From positions 1 to 59,989 of the forward strand of contig JAEUIQ010000088.1 in assembly GCA_016794985.1 (NCBI GenBank): DNA of 59,989 nt, written 5' to 3'. This DNA comes from Planctomycetaceae bacterium. Lineage in GTDB: Bacteria > Planctomycetota > Planctomycetia > Pirellulales > Pirellulaceae. Numbering within the stretch: the first letter of the stretch is position 1; each line of letters opens with the position of its first letter. A program made the translations under genes and the position numbers. The notes under the pieces are model-generated. The model was not told where the DNA came from. It did no database searches and saw only the letters and a program-made list of their open reading frames with translations. Of the stretch, positions 45,401 through 53,672 are shown piece after piece.

Positions 45401-46331
45401 CCAAAGCCGCATCGGGTTGCTCGGCCGCTAACAAGAACAACGCAGCAAATTCCCGCTTCTCCGAGTCGCTTCCACCAAACCATTTGGTTCCAGTTTGAAG
45501 CTGTTTGACCACTTCGTCCGCCACGAATCCCTGTTGCTTCGAGTTCAGCAACAATGTCGCCAATTGGCTGATGTCGGACTCGCTTGGCTTCTCCGGCGAC
45601 ACATCGGCAAGCGCAATAATGTCGGCAGGTCGCAAGCTATGCCTTGGCATGACCGTTGCCGGAACCTCGTTATTGGCAACCGCCGTGGCGGGCGCTGCCA
45701 GAAAAGATTGCAGCAACTTTTGGTACACTTGCTTGGGATGGTCCTTCGGCAAAGTCGCCAAATAGGTCGCCACTTCGGGCCAACGTCCCAAGGTCACGTG
45801 CCGGGCAAAGTTCTCAATCTCCGCATCGATCGCTTTTGTTTTTTCCGCAACTTCGGCAGCCTTTTTCTTCGCTTCCTCGGCGGCCGCCAATGCTGCCGGA
45901 TCAAGAGCAACGGCTTGATCGGTCGACGGACTTGCCTCAGCCGACTTCACTTCCTCCGACGGCGTCTCTGGATCGGGCGGTAACAACTCCTTCGCCCAAG
46001 CCGCCAGGACCGCTGCCGGGCTGCGATCAAAGTTTAGCGCCAGCAATTTCTGCAGACGCATCGCTTCGGCATCGAACTCTCCCGTAGGAGGAGCTGCCCC
46101 AGCACCCGGCGCACTTTGGACGGGTTGCCCATCCGGGCCGATGATCACAGCATTCGGCGGTAAGTCAATCCCGTCTTGAACAACAACCGCGGGTCCTCCA
46201 AAAGGATTCGCAGGTGTCAAACGTGGCGCTGGCACGGTTCGGAGTACCTGTTGGGCCTCCACTGGCGAAACTTCGAGGCCCAAACCAATCAAACAAAAGC
46301 AACATAAAATTCGCACGTGGCCAAGCTCCAT
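42477..46331 (-). CDS. Very large exported, membrane-anchored helical-repeat protein at the end of a MoxR/VWA cluster
   Basis: A 1284-residue protein. It has a signal peptide (MELGHVRILCCFCLIGLGLE), a Pro/Ala-rich linker, an Ala/Glu/Lys-rich coiled-coil-like segment (about 145-170), then a long, mostly helical body resembling degenerate TPR/helical repeats. Close to the C-terminus is one membrane span (IMYGVLGLGILTVGVVGAVM), followed by about 80 cytoplasmic residues. I recognise no enzyme motif. It is the last gene of the moxR operon, nine bases behind a small TPR-like gene. In Bat-type clusters the last genes often encode TPR proteins that present substrates to the VWA proteins; this could be an enlarged equivalent. 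That role is inference. Confidence 0.7.
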   Translation of the reverse strand: MELGHVRILCCFCLIGLGLEVSPVEAQQVLRTVPAPRLTPANPFGGPAVVVQDGIDLPPNAVIIGPDGQPVQSAPGAGAAPPTGEFDAEAMRLQKLLALNFDRSPAAVLAAWAKELLPPDPETPSEEVKSAEASPSTDQAVALDPAALAAAEEAKKKAAEVAEKTKAIDAEIENFARHVTLGRWPEVATYLATLPKDHPKQVYQKLLQSFLAAPATAVANNEVPATVMPRHSLRPADIIALADVSPEKPSESDISQLATLLLNSKQQGFVADEVVKQLQTGTKWFGGSDSEKREFAALFLLAAEQPDAALEFLPSWPSDETISVLGLKLLARYFETKYAQDNKPAILTQSWLVHQRLLAAPDLKPADRTTVLRRTVELSTMVEKELGQAWLDESFTTNLERGVRVLSELGVAASSELPMTIQDSERRKTLLSLQNKAAEALVKTAGETAGQWRDTLTILAVHWLNEAQVAETYASSSGQNSMMQFDRYGNFFYMDGSDPRFGGQNFQGVAPISVLDLLELQPSPAWTALIHAELQPKLAAMLAKLYLKVKEEAKAFPQIEKLAPSQPVLARELVHDFLRAWTTNHDPNSEQRMFNPYMYIYGYNQQASGIPLSRSRQQRNLAELSAWVTRIRALPIEPIEEDLLAQAFTTCHSSAEVFQVESFVAVFGQIDSLKPETVASLATTMRGNLASVWRQVRVQEAYKTKRKEREIQAEVLRGYQVALSIVENARQKHKDDWRLQLAEATLMFDENAYRQTVQPTSEFADRRQTTFAQFQHAADLYRAAVPTMNARQHSTDVYDYWFYAALGATDLGQISHENQPVPGQFPLILQAIQSLPGKTADEHLGRFANQLFTRMGTVQPQAKYRFLKAGFEIVGDHPRALEAKKSFEYYNDVTSEIKLVAEIDGSDVIGHSKPFGVIFKLLHTTDMERESGGFEKYVQNQTQSPYSFNYGRPNEDYRNKFQESTTKALSENFEVISMTFEEPKSMKSRPADREGWRETAYAYALLKARGPQIDRLPPIQLNLDFVDSSGFVVLPIESAAVVVDASAKDSPPRPFADLELLQTVDERQAAEGKLILEVQGKAKGLVPELKEILDLNFPDLEVARMDDQQVAPKGFDPESNEILITSDRSWILELKAKPGHSLQTFSFLQPKGEGVSVRRQQYRDADLVEASETIQLGTVYQRVDWTQRIMYGVLGLGILTVGVVGAVMVSRRKPVVKRAQFHLPAEINAFTVLGLLKEILAEGTLSDKERSEINQTIGEIQTSFFGRGTNSRMDLEKVARKWVG

Positions 46332-46340
46332 TGGAATTGG

Positions 46341-47045
46341 TTAGGAACCGCTTTGTTCATCAGGCTTTTGGAAAGTTGCGCCGGTTTTCGGCGGACCTTC
46401 CTTCGGCTTGCCTGGCTTCTTGCCACGGCATTTTCCACTTTTGCAATTCTTGCATTGGCTGGGCAAGGGCAGGGCTTGCAAGTCGGTCAAATCCATGCGA
46501 GCCAAGCGTACCGCAGCTTCTAGATCTTCCCGCCGCTTGGCCGACGACCCTGTCTCCACTGAATTCGTTGACATCTCGCTCAGGATGCGATAGTTTTGGC
46601 GCGCCGCTTCGATTTCAGGTTCCCATTCTTCACGGCCCACGCCCTCCAATCGCATCAGCCACGTGACGTAGTATTGAGCCGATGCTAAGGCCAAACGAGT
46701 ATCCTGAGCAATCGGAGCTTCCGGCTCAAACTTTTCAGAAACCTCTTGCAGCAATGTCTCGAGCGCCAAGCGAGCTTCCGGCAACTGCGAATCCATCATC
46801 TGCGCTTTGGCTTTTTCCAAGCGTAGTTGATAACGCAGTTCCACCTGATCCTCGGTCAGACCGGCAATCGCCGCGTCGAAATTCTCGATCGCTTCACTCC
46901 AATTGCCCATGTCGACACTCATACGCGCTTGAGTCACATTGGCATTCAAGACGTCAATCTTCTCTAGTTCGCGACCAGGACCGTAATGAAAGATGAGTCC
47001 GGCCATTCCAACAAACAGCCAAGCAACAACCATCCATACTCGCAT
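46341..47045 (-). CDS. Membrane-anchored TPR-like protein with a cysteine-rich basic tail
   Basis: A 234-residue protein with an N-terminal signal anchor (MRVWMVVAWLFVGMAGLIFH), then helical repeats (MGNWSEAIENFDAAIAGLTE reads as a TPR), and a tail with three closely spaced cysteines among lysines (CKNCKSGKCRGKKPGK) that could bind a metal. The tail after that is Pro/Lys/Gly-rich. In Bat clusters the position after the VWA genes is usually held by a TPR protein (BatC-like), which fits. The cysteine tail is not a feature I know from that group. Nine bases separate it from the 1284-residue protein gene. Confidence 0.65.
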   Translation of the reverse strand: MRVWMVVAWLFVGMAGLIFHYGPGRELEKIDVLNANVTQARMSVDMGNWSEAIENFDAAIAGLTEDQVELRYQLRLEKAKAQMMDSQLPEARLALETLLQEVSEKFEPEAPIAQDTRLALASAQYYVTWLMRLEGVGREEWEPEIEAARQNYRILSEMSTNSVETGSSAKRREDLEAAVRLARMDLTDLQALPLPSQCKNCKSGKCRGKKPGKPKEGPPKTGATFQKPDEQSGS

Positions 47046-47072
47046 GACGATTCTCCTTAAACTCTTACTCTA

Positions 47073-48056
47073 TTAAGTAACGCTTGCCGGCCCGAATTTC
47101 ACTCCCGGCCGCCAACTGGAACCAAACAACATCAATAAGACTGGGAGCACTCCCAGAATCGATCCGCCCACCGCAGTTGCTATCAACGCCAATTCTCGCC
47201 GAGTCAATTCCCACCATTTTCGATCGTTTCCGGAACCAATCAAACCGGCCAAGGAACTCGAAGGGAGGTGTTTGATGTTGGCATCATGATAAACGCCTTG
47301 CAGTCGGTTCGCAATTTGTCGCAGACTGGCGATATCCTGGCGAGACTGATGTCCATCGATAAACTTCCCCACAACCGGATCTCCGACCCCAATGACCAAA
47401 ACTTCCCGAACCGATGCTGGCATTCTCGGCATCCCGGTCGACGGCACAGACATCCCATCCGTCAGCACGATGACGGTCGTGCTTTTCGGATTCCAGTTTT
47501 TCGCTAGCCGCGACGCTTCGGTCAGCCCTGCGAATAGGTCGGTTTTCCCCGCGTTAAACCCTTGGTAGATCGGCAGTTTCTCCATCATGTGCTGAACAAT
47601 GTCGAAGTCGGTCGTCTGGTCTAGAATCGGCTTCGCTCCGGAATAAAACGCAACCAAACTGATTCGGTACTCGCGAACCGGTATGCGATTGAGAATGCTG
47701 CCGACCACTTGGGAGGCTCGAACTCGGCGTTCCATGTTCTTTTCCGGACCAGCATCCACCAAGTACATGCTGGGTGATACATCCACAACCAGCAGCAAGT
47801 TTTTTTGCTTCTTCGGGTCAATTTCGATCTGGCTGTGGATCTTCGGATCCAACAACAAGAGCGTGACCAATCCCCAACTCAACGCTCCAACAGCCACCAC
47901 TCTCAGAAACGGCGTCACGGCGACCCAAGCATTCGGGCGACCCGTTGGCCCAAAGGCCAGCCGCGACAATTGCCGACAACGCCGCCAATGCAGCACTTCC
48001 GCGCCAGCCATCAACAAGAGGCCCGCAACCGCCGTGATCTCGGCCAAAATCACCAT
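47073..48056 (-). CDS. BatB-like VWA domain membrane protein
   Basis: A 327-residue protein with two N-terminal spans, a von Willebrand factor A domain and a C-terminal span (LIATAVGGSILGVLPVLLML). The metal-ion-dependent adhesion site is VDVSPSMYL (DxSxS at 92-96), with a later TVIVLTDGMSVP acidic strand. Such proteins form periplasmic or membrane complexes that are assembled by the MoxR ATPase. I place the start at ATG 48056, which overlaps the end of the preceding VWA gene by seven bases; the frame runs open to 48131 within that gene. Confidence 0.82.
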   Translation of the reverse strand: MVILAEITAVAGLLLMAGAEVLHWRRCRQLSRLAFGPTGRPNAWVAVTPFLRVVAVGALSWGLVTLLLLDPKIHSQIEIDPKKQKNLLLVVDVSPSMYLVDAGPEKNMERRVRASQVVGSILNRIPVREYRISLVAFYSGAKPILDQTTDFDIVQHMMEKLPIYQGFNAGKTDLFAGLTEASRLAKNWNPKSTTVIVLTDGMSVPSTGMPRMPASVREVLVIGVGDPVVGKFIDGHQSRQDIASLRQIANRLQGVYHDANIKHLPSSSLAGLIGSGNDRKWWELTRRELALIATAVGGSILGVLPVLLMLFGSSWRPGVKFGPASVT

Positions 48057-48967
48057 GGCGTGTATCTCCATCCGAAGGAAGACAACACGAACCCACCCAG
48101 CGCGACCAATCCCGTCACGCAAAACGGCCAATAGAAATCTTGGATGTCAGCGACCGTCTGTTCCATCTTTACGGTCTGCATCTGATCAATTCGCGCAAAA
48201 ACTTCTCTCAGGCCCAATTCATCGCCAGCGGAAAACGATGCACCACCGGTAATCGTGCAAATCGAGGCAACCTCGGGCGGCATCTCTCCTTCCCCAATGT
48301 GCACTCCATAAACAACGATTCCAGATCGCTGTAATTCCCGAGCCACCACTTCATCCTGCCCATTCTCTAGATCTGCGCTTTCTCCATCGGAGACCAATAA
48401 GATCATTCGATCTCCTTCTTGCCGTTCTTCCAGATGTACACGGCTCTGCCGTAACGCGCCCCCAATCATGGTGCCACCACCAATCGACGACATCATCTGC
48501 TCGGGGCGAATAAATGGTGCCGCTCGTTTGAAGGCCGACGGATCCTCTGTGAGCGGAATCCATCCAATTGCCGACTGACCAAATAAGGTCAATCCATAGG
48601 CATCGCCAGCGCGCTGTTCCACAAATTTGGCAATGGCCGCCACCGCCGCATCAAACCGAGTTCCTTCCCCGAACTGGGCCGTCATGCTTCCCGACAAGTC
48701 CAGGCAAAACTCGATGTTGGTCAACACTCGTTTTGATTGTGGAATACTCAACTGCCGAGGGCTGGCTAATAAAACAACCACCAACGCCAAAATCAAACAC
48801 GGCAACATCTGCCAAAGGTTCAACCAAAATCGCCACGCCCAACCACTCGCCTGCCGACCGTAATCCTGCGGGACGATGACGCGCCCCAACGGCTGCACCC
48901 AAACCCAAACTGCCAGTGCCAAAGGGATGAACAACGCTAACAAGACCGGCCAGTAACCAAACGTCAT
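48050..48967 (-). CDS. BatA-like VWA domain membrane protein
   Basis: A 305-residue protein with two N-terminal spans (PVLLALFIPLALAVWVW and MLPCLILALVVVLLASP), a VWA domain whose MIDAS is CLDLSGSMTAQFG (DLSGS at 90-94) with MILLVSDGESADL as the later metal-binding strand, and a C-terminal span (FCVTGLVALGGFVLS). It is a close relative of the next VWA protein, and the pair is the hallmark of Bat (Bacteroides aerotolerance)-type clusters. The start overlaps the BatD-like gene stop by four bases. Confidence 0.83.
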   Translation of the reverse strand: MTFGYWPVLLALFIPLALAVWVWVQPLGRVIVPQDYGRQASGWAWRFWLNLWQMLPCLILALVVVLLASPRQLSIPQSKRVLTNIEFCLDLSGSMTAQFGEGTRFDAAVAAIAKFVEQRAGDAYGLTLFGQSAIGWIPLTEDPSAFKRAAPFIRPEQMMSSIGGGTMIGGALRQSRVHLEERQEGDRMILLVSDGESADLENGQDEVVARELQRSGIVVYGVHIGEGEMPPEVASICTITGGASFSAGDELGLREVFARIDQMQTVKMEQTVADIQDFYWPFCVTGLVALGGFVLSSFGWRYTPW

Positions 48968-49884
48968 TCCGAGTCTCCTGTCGCCAGACTCGACAACGTT
49001 CGACTCAAGGCCCCCTCCAGCTCGCCAGGAACTTCCAAGCCCACATAAGGCGCCAACAGTTCAGACAACGAGATTTTTGCTTCGCGATTCGGACTATGCA
49101 GCCACCGTTCCAACTGCTTTAGCAACGGCCCTGCCGCAGGGTGCTGACGAAGTTCAATCAATGCCTGTCGCGGTTCAATTTCGGTGTACCCTAAGCGTCG
49201 CCGCCAAAACTCGACCAACCAACGTTCGAGTTCCGCCAACTGACGACTGTTCAATTGACCACTGGCCGCGGCAAGCAATCTGGGCTGCAACAAGTCGGCC
49301 AATGACACGACATTTGGACTTGATGCCGCAGCGGCCAATGATGGCTTCGGCCAAAAGATCAAAGCCAACAGGATCGCGACCCAAAACACCGCTGCCAAGA
49401 TCATCCAAAATCGATAGCTGCCAATCTGCGGCCAAAACAAATCCAGTTCATGCGGTAGAACGTGACCGGGCTCCAACACTGAAACCACCTCGACCGGCAC
49501 CGCTGGCAGTTCACCGATTGGCGAGCCGTCCGCTCGTTCCAGCCAATCGCGCAGATCATATCGCCCCGGCTCCAACGCCATAAAGGTCAAGTTATACCGA
49601 AACGAATCGCCATGCTGAAACGAATCGACCACACGAACCACCATCGGCGTATCGCGATCCTCCAATGGCTTCGCGCGCAACAAACTGCCGGGCAGCATCA
49701 CTTGATCCAATCGCCCCACAGAACCAACTGTCGCCTGCCCTTGAATCATTGCATCCTGGGGTACCAGCACTCGGCCGGAAGACTCGGTACCGAGGTGACC
49801 AATAGCCATCGCCTGCGTTGCGATCACGCAGAACACGAGCACCGAAAACTCGATTCGCTTGGACCTGAACTGTGTACCCCTCAT
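48964..49884 (-). CDS. BatD-like / DUF4381-like exported membrane protein
   Basis: A 306-residue protein with an N-terminal signal (FSVLVFCVIATQAMAIG), a beta-rich periplasmic part (about 40-140) containing LPAVPVEVVSVLEPGH, one membrane span (SYRFWMILAAVFWVAILLAL) and a helical cytoplasmic part that includes RQLAELERWLVEFWRRRLGY. BatD proteins and the short DUF4381 proteins of MoxR clusters share this design, and the position between the DUF58 and VWA genes is the usual one. It is shorter than classic BatD (about 550 residues), as if reduced to a single beta module. Four-base overlaps join it to both neighbours. Confidence 0.72.
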   Translation of the reverse strand: MRGTQFRSKRIEFSVLVFCVIATQAMAIGHLGTESSGRVLVPQDAMIQGQATVGSVGRLDQVMLPGSLLRAKPLEDRDTPMVVRVVDSFQHGDSFRYNLTFMALEPGRYDLRDWLERADGSPIGELPAVPVEVVSVLEPGHVLPHELDLFWPQIGSYRFWMILAAVFWVAILLALIFWPKPSLAAAASSPNVVSLADLLQPRLLAAASGQLNSRQLAELERWLVEFWRRRLGYTEIEPRQALIELRQHPAAGPLLKQLERWLHSPNREAKISLSELLAPYVGLEVPGELEGALSRTLSSLATGDSE

Positions 49885-50741
49885 CGTACTCCCCGTCCTA
49901 ATAGTCCGCGGGACTTGAAGAAATGACGCAATCGTTGCACGAATGGCTGATCCGTGCGAATCTGCAAATGATCGACTTGCCCGCGACGCATTTCGGCGGT
50001 CAAGGCCGCTTGATCGATCCCCATGTTCCGCCCGCGCGAAACGAACTCACGCCCCGTCTCCGCCTCACGACCGCGAAACCAACCCGCTCCTTGGAGTGAA
50101 TCTTCGCTTGGATCAATCAATTGTAGCGCGACACAATCATGTTGTTGAGCCAATTGCTTCAAAGAAGGAATCGCCTCCGGCTCATGCAAATCCGACAGAA
50201 CGATCAACAGTGACTTCTCGTAAAGCAGTGCTCCCAGTTCCGCCAAACGACGATTCAAGCGTGTCGTTTCATCGACTCGATAATGCCGCAACTCATGCAA
50301 CCATTGATGTATCCGATCGCGCGAAAGACTGGGCGAATAACGCAACTCCCTCTGGCCAACACCGACCATCGCGACCGGACTCACACGATCCAAACAAGCC
50401 ATCGCTAGTCCACCCGCGATATGAACCGCTAACGCGTATTTGCTCCGCGACGTCGAACTGACCGTCATCGAGGCCGAGGTGTCGATCAAGAGATAAACCG
50501 GCAATCGTTTGGGAGATTCGTACTCTTTGATGTAATACTTTTTCGTCCGCGCTGTAACACGCCAATCGATCGCCTTCACCGGATCACCCGGTTGATAGGG
50601 ACGGGACTGCGCGTACTCGGTTCCCGACCCCACAAACGGCGAACGATCCGTCCCATAGCTCAAGCTGTCCGCCAAGCGTTTGATTGCGATCGCAAACTGG
50701 CGCGCGTTGAGATGGTCGACGGAATCCAGCGAATACTGCAC
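49881..50741 (-). CDS. DUF58 domain protein
   Basis: A 286-residue cytoplasmic protein. The DUF58 signature YQPGDPVKAIDWRVTARTKK lies at 49-68, and the following VWA-like fold has LLIDTSASM (DTSAS at 87-91). LLIVLSDLHEPEAIP is the second metal-binding strand. DUF58 proteins are the constant partner of MoxR ATPases and are thought to link the ATPase to its substrates. The gene sits 17 bases behind moxR and overlaps the BatD-like gene by four bases. Confidence 0.88.
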   Translation of the reverse strand: MQYSLDSVDHLNARQFAIAIKRLADSLSYGTDRSPFVGSGTEYAQSRPYQPGDPVKAIDWRVTARTKKYYIKEYESPKRLPVYLLIDTSASMTVSSTSRSKYALAVHIAGGLAMACLDRVSPVAMVGVGQRELRYSPSLSRDRIHQWLHELRHYRVDETTRLNRRLAELGALLYEKSLLIVLSDLHEPEAIPSLKQLAQQHDCVALQLIDPSEDSLQGAGWFRGREAETGREFVSRGRNMGIDQAALTAEMRRGQVDHLQIRTDQPFVQRLRHFFKSRGLLGRGVR

Positions 50742-50758
50742 GACGAACCTGCCTTGTC

Positions 50759-51805
50759 CTAAATGGTGCCACTCGTCATACCCATGTCATTGAGTATCGA
50801 GTTCAATACATCCTTGCCGGTAATTCCGTCCGCCAACGCTTCATAGTTCAAGCGAATCCGGTGCAAAAACACATCTTCCGCCAAGAGGTACATGTCTTCT
50901 GGGATCACGTAGTCGCGCCCCGAAATCAAAGCCCTGGCTCTCGCCGCCTTGACCAACGAAATTCCGGCTCTCGGACTACCACCAATCTCCAAATGCGGAT
51001 GAATCCGAGTCCGATTAACCAATTCGACGACATGATTCAGAAATACATCGCTGACATGTATCTCATTAACGGCCTGCATCGCCCCAATCAGTTCCTCCGA
51101 GTTGCCAACCGGCTGCGACTCCAACACATCAAATTCGGTCCTAGCCACCGCCCCCTGGTCCTCGCGGCGAATGCCTAACTTCACATTGCGTTGCAGGATT
51201 TCAAATTCTTCACTCGGCGTCGGGTAATGCAAACGATGGCACAACATGAACCTATCCAATTGCGCTTCCGGCAATTCGAACGTCCCGCTTTGCTCGATCG
51301 GATTTTGCGTCGCAATCACCAAGAACGGCGCCGGGAGCTTGAACGTCGTATTGCCGATCGTAACCTTGCGTTCTTGCATCGCCTCCAACAAAGCGCCTTG
51401 CACCTTGGGCGCCGCACGATTGATCTCATCGGCCAACAACAAGTTCGTGAAGATCGGACCTTGATGAATTCGAAACTCATGAGTCCTCTGATCCAAGATC
51501 TCCGACCCCAAGATATCCGACGGCAGCAAGTCGATCGTAAATTGAATTCGCGCAAATTTTAGATCAATCGTCTTTGATAGCGCGGAAACGAGCAACGTCT
51601 TCGCTAAACCTGGAACCCCCTGTAATAAAAGATGGCCGCCGGTAAATAGTGCGATCAGAATCCGCTCGACCACAACATCCTGCCCAACCACAACGGTTCC
51701 GATTCGCTGCCGAATCCGGTCCACAAATTCATAGACCTTTTCATAATCGCCGATTGCACGCTCAACACACTGACCAACGGAACCAGATGATGACGCCAAA
51801 GTCAT
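50759..51805 (-). CDS. MoxR-type AAA+ ATPase
   Basis: A 348-residue ATPase of the MoxR family, chaperones that help mature or activate metal- and VWA-containing protein complexes. Walker A is GVPGLAKT (63-70), Walker B is LLLADEINRA, and sensor 1 is ATQNPIEQSGTFELPEAQLD, a very typical MoxR stretch. The C-terminal lid has GGSPRAGISLVKAARARAL. ATG 51805 (MTLASSSG) is preferred since GAGG lies six bases upstream; the frame is open to 51841. It is the first gene of a seven-gene minus-strand operon reaching to 42477. Confidence 0.9.
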   Translation of the reverse strand: MTLASSSGSVGQCVERAIGDYEKVYEFVDRIRQRIGTVVVGQDVVVERILIALFTGGHLLLQGVPGLAKTLLVSALSKTIDLKFARIQFTIDLLPSDILGSEILDQRTHEFRIHQGPIFTNLLLADEINRAAPKVQGALLEAMQERKVTIGNTTFKLPAPFLVIATQNPIEQSGTFELPEAQLDRFMLCHRLHYPTPSEEFEILQRNVKLGIRREDQGAVARTEFDVLESQPVGNSEELIGAMQAVNEIHVSDVFLNHVVELVNRTRIHPHLEIGGSPRAGISLVKAARARALISGRDYVIPEDMYLLAEDVFLHRIRLNYEALADGITGKDVLNSILNDMGMTSGTI

Positions 51806-51987
51806 GGAAACCTCAATACTAGGTGGTCGAATTCGATGCAAATCGGTCAGCGCGGGACCCGTATTGTATCCGAACCCGTCAGCTCGTTCAACAAAATCCC
51901 AGATTTTGCCCCGACTTCTCTACCGTTAATCTCAACCGAGTCGGTCCCAACCAGAACTACCCCAACCCATCAGCGCTTTCAAACACG

Positions 51988-52848
51988 CTATCGCATCCCG
52001 GTCCAGTCGGCTTTCGAAAATCGCTCGCGTTGAAATCTCTGCGCCAATTCGGCTTCCGCATCCGATAGCTGCGACGGTTGCTTCGTCCACCCAAAACTCG
52101 CCAACACGCGATCCGCGAACTGCTCACCGAACTCGGCGAAGTCCCATCGCCTTTCCGGACTTAAGAAGTCGTTGATGCCGCTCAATTCCGGAGCTTGTTC
52201 GGATCGACGCAGCAAAATACTTCCATGTTGTAGGATCGCTCCGTCACGCTTCCGCTGGGCACTTCCTAAGATTTTGTGCCCCGTTCCGCTCGGACCGGTC
52301 TCGCTGGGCACCCACAAGATCAAATCACCGGACGCACGTCGCTGAAAACATAGAAATGGCTCCGAAGCCGATTTGCCGGTTCGATGCTTCGTTGCAGATT
52401 CGGCCGGCATGTCACCGGATTCACTTCCATCGAATCCAGGTCGGACCGGATGGAGCAAGGCCATTTGGCCCCGTTCTGACAGAATCGATGCCGCAACACC
52501 ATGGACCCGCTCATAGTAGTCGGCGCTCGACCCATGAACCTCGTTGGCCGGCAAAATCAAACTGTACGTCAACTCTTGATCGTGGACGATCGCGCCACCC
52601 CCCGTGGATCGGCGCCACACCGGACAGTCCAAGCTGGACTCGTGCTGCCGCCGGTCACGTAGAGATTGGAAATACCCCAAGGTCAACGTCGGAGTCGCCC
52701 AACGATACAATCGCAGCACCGGTACTTGGGCCAGCTCCAACAACGCTTGATCCACCGCCATGTTCCAGCAACCCGCGGCTGGGGGATCAACGATCAAACG
52801 GCACTTCAACCGGGACACGCAATTCCAATCATCTTTCAGGTCGAACAA
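51988..52848 (-). CDS. Lipoate-protein ligase A family protein
   Basis: A 286-residue member of the biotin/lipoate A/B ligase family, which attaches lipoate or octanoate to lipoyl domains. The lipoyl-AMP site motif is RRSTGGGAIVHDQELTYSL, and the conserved lysine region is TGHKILGSAQRKRDGAILQHGSILL shortened (the key Lys is in GHKILGS). The N-terminal AVDQALLELA fits as well. It lies behind gcvT and gcvH on the same strand, so the H-protein is the natural substrate. It could be an octanoyl transferase (LipM-like) rather than a lipoate salvage ligase; no LipA/LipB gene is in the window to decide. Confidence 0.8.
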   Translation of the reverse strand: MFDLKDDWNCVSRLKCRLIVDPPAAGCWNMAVDQALLELAQVPVLRLYRWATPTLTLGYFQSLRDRRQHESSLDCPVWRRSTGGGAIVHDQELTYSLILPANEVHGSSADYYERVHGVAASILSERGQMALLHPVRPGFDGSESGDMPAESATKHRTGKSASEPFLCFQRRASGDLILWVPSETGPSGTGHKILGSAQRKRDGAILQHGSILLRRSEQAPELSGINDFLSPERRWDFAEFGEQFADRVLASFGWTKQPSQLSDAEAELAQRFQRERFSKADWTGMR

Positions 52849-52987
52849 GAGCCCGAACGTGCCTTGACCCTAGCCCGTCCGAGCAAGCCACCGATTGCCA
52901 TGGCATTTTCCACATCCATGGACTGAAAGGCCGACGCGCGCCCAACGAAGCTGCCCCGCAACCTAACTCGCATTCCTGACTTGCACA

Positions 52988-53374
52988 CTAATGGGAGTCG
53001 CACTGTTGTTTGTAAGCCGCGAAATCCAGCAATCGGTCACTCAAAGAATCCACTTTGACCTTCAACAACCAACCGCGTTCGTACGGGTCGTCACTCAAAA
53101 CTGACAAATCATCAACCAAGCCCGCATGAACTTCCAAGACCTGGCCCGTCACTGGACTATACAGCGAACTTACTGCTTTCACGGATTCCACCTCGCCGAA
53201 TTCTTCACCAGCGGTTACCGAATCACCAATCCCTGGTAATTCGATGTGGACAATGTCACCCAATTGCTCGACAGCGAAAGCCGAGATCCCGATGGTCGCA
53301 ACTTGCTGACCACCGGACGTTCCAACTGCTACCCACTCGTGCGATTCCAAATACTTGAGGTCTTCCGCTTTCAC
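52988..53374 (-). CDS. gcvH: Glycine cleavage system H protein
   Basis: The lipoylated carrier of the glycine cleavage system, which moves the aminomethyl group between the P, T and L proteins. The lipoylation lysine is in GEVESVKAVSSLYSPV, at residue 66 of the 128-residue form. DLKYLESHEWV at the start and DPYERGWLLKVKV near the end are family hallmarks. I chose the GTG at 53374, since GcvH is normally about 125-130 residues; an in-frame ATG at 53413 would add 13 residues. It lies between gcvT and the lipoate ligase. gcvP and gcvL are elsewhere. Confidence 0.92.
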   Translation of the reverse strand: MKAEDLKYLESHEWVAVGTSGGQQVATIGISAFAVEQLGDIVHIELPGIGDSVTAGEEFGEVESVKAVSSLYSPVTGQVLEVHAGLVDDLSVLSDDPYERGWLLKVKVDSLSDRLLDFAAYKQQCDSH

Positions 53375-53672
53375 GTTGGCGTTCTTTCTACTTGTTGTCA
53401 AGAAACATAGCAAAAGTCACTTGAAACTATAATCACCGCGTGGATTGATCAAGCAGCGACGCGTTTCTTGTGTTCCGTCACATCAAAATCCGCAGCTCGA
53501 AGGCCGCGATACTGAACCGAGCCTCACTGAAATCCGTACATCTAGTCTACACAGATCTTTCAGGTGGTGGCGCTGCTCATCCAAGCTTTGCCAATGACTC
53601 TGCAACCCGCCGCTCGGCCGCGGCACGGAACCAGAACAATGGACAAACCACCCACTCCGAAATCGTCCCATA

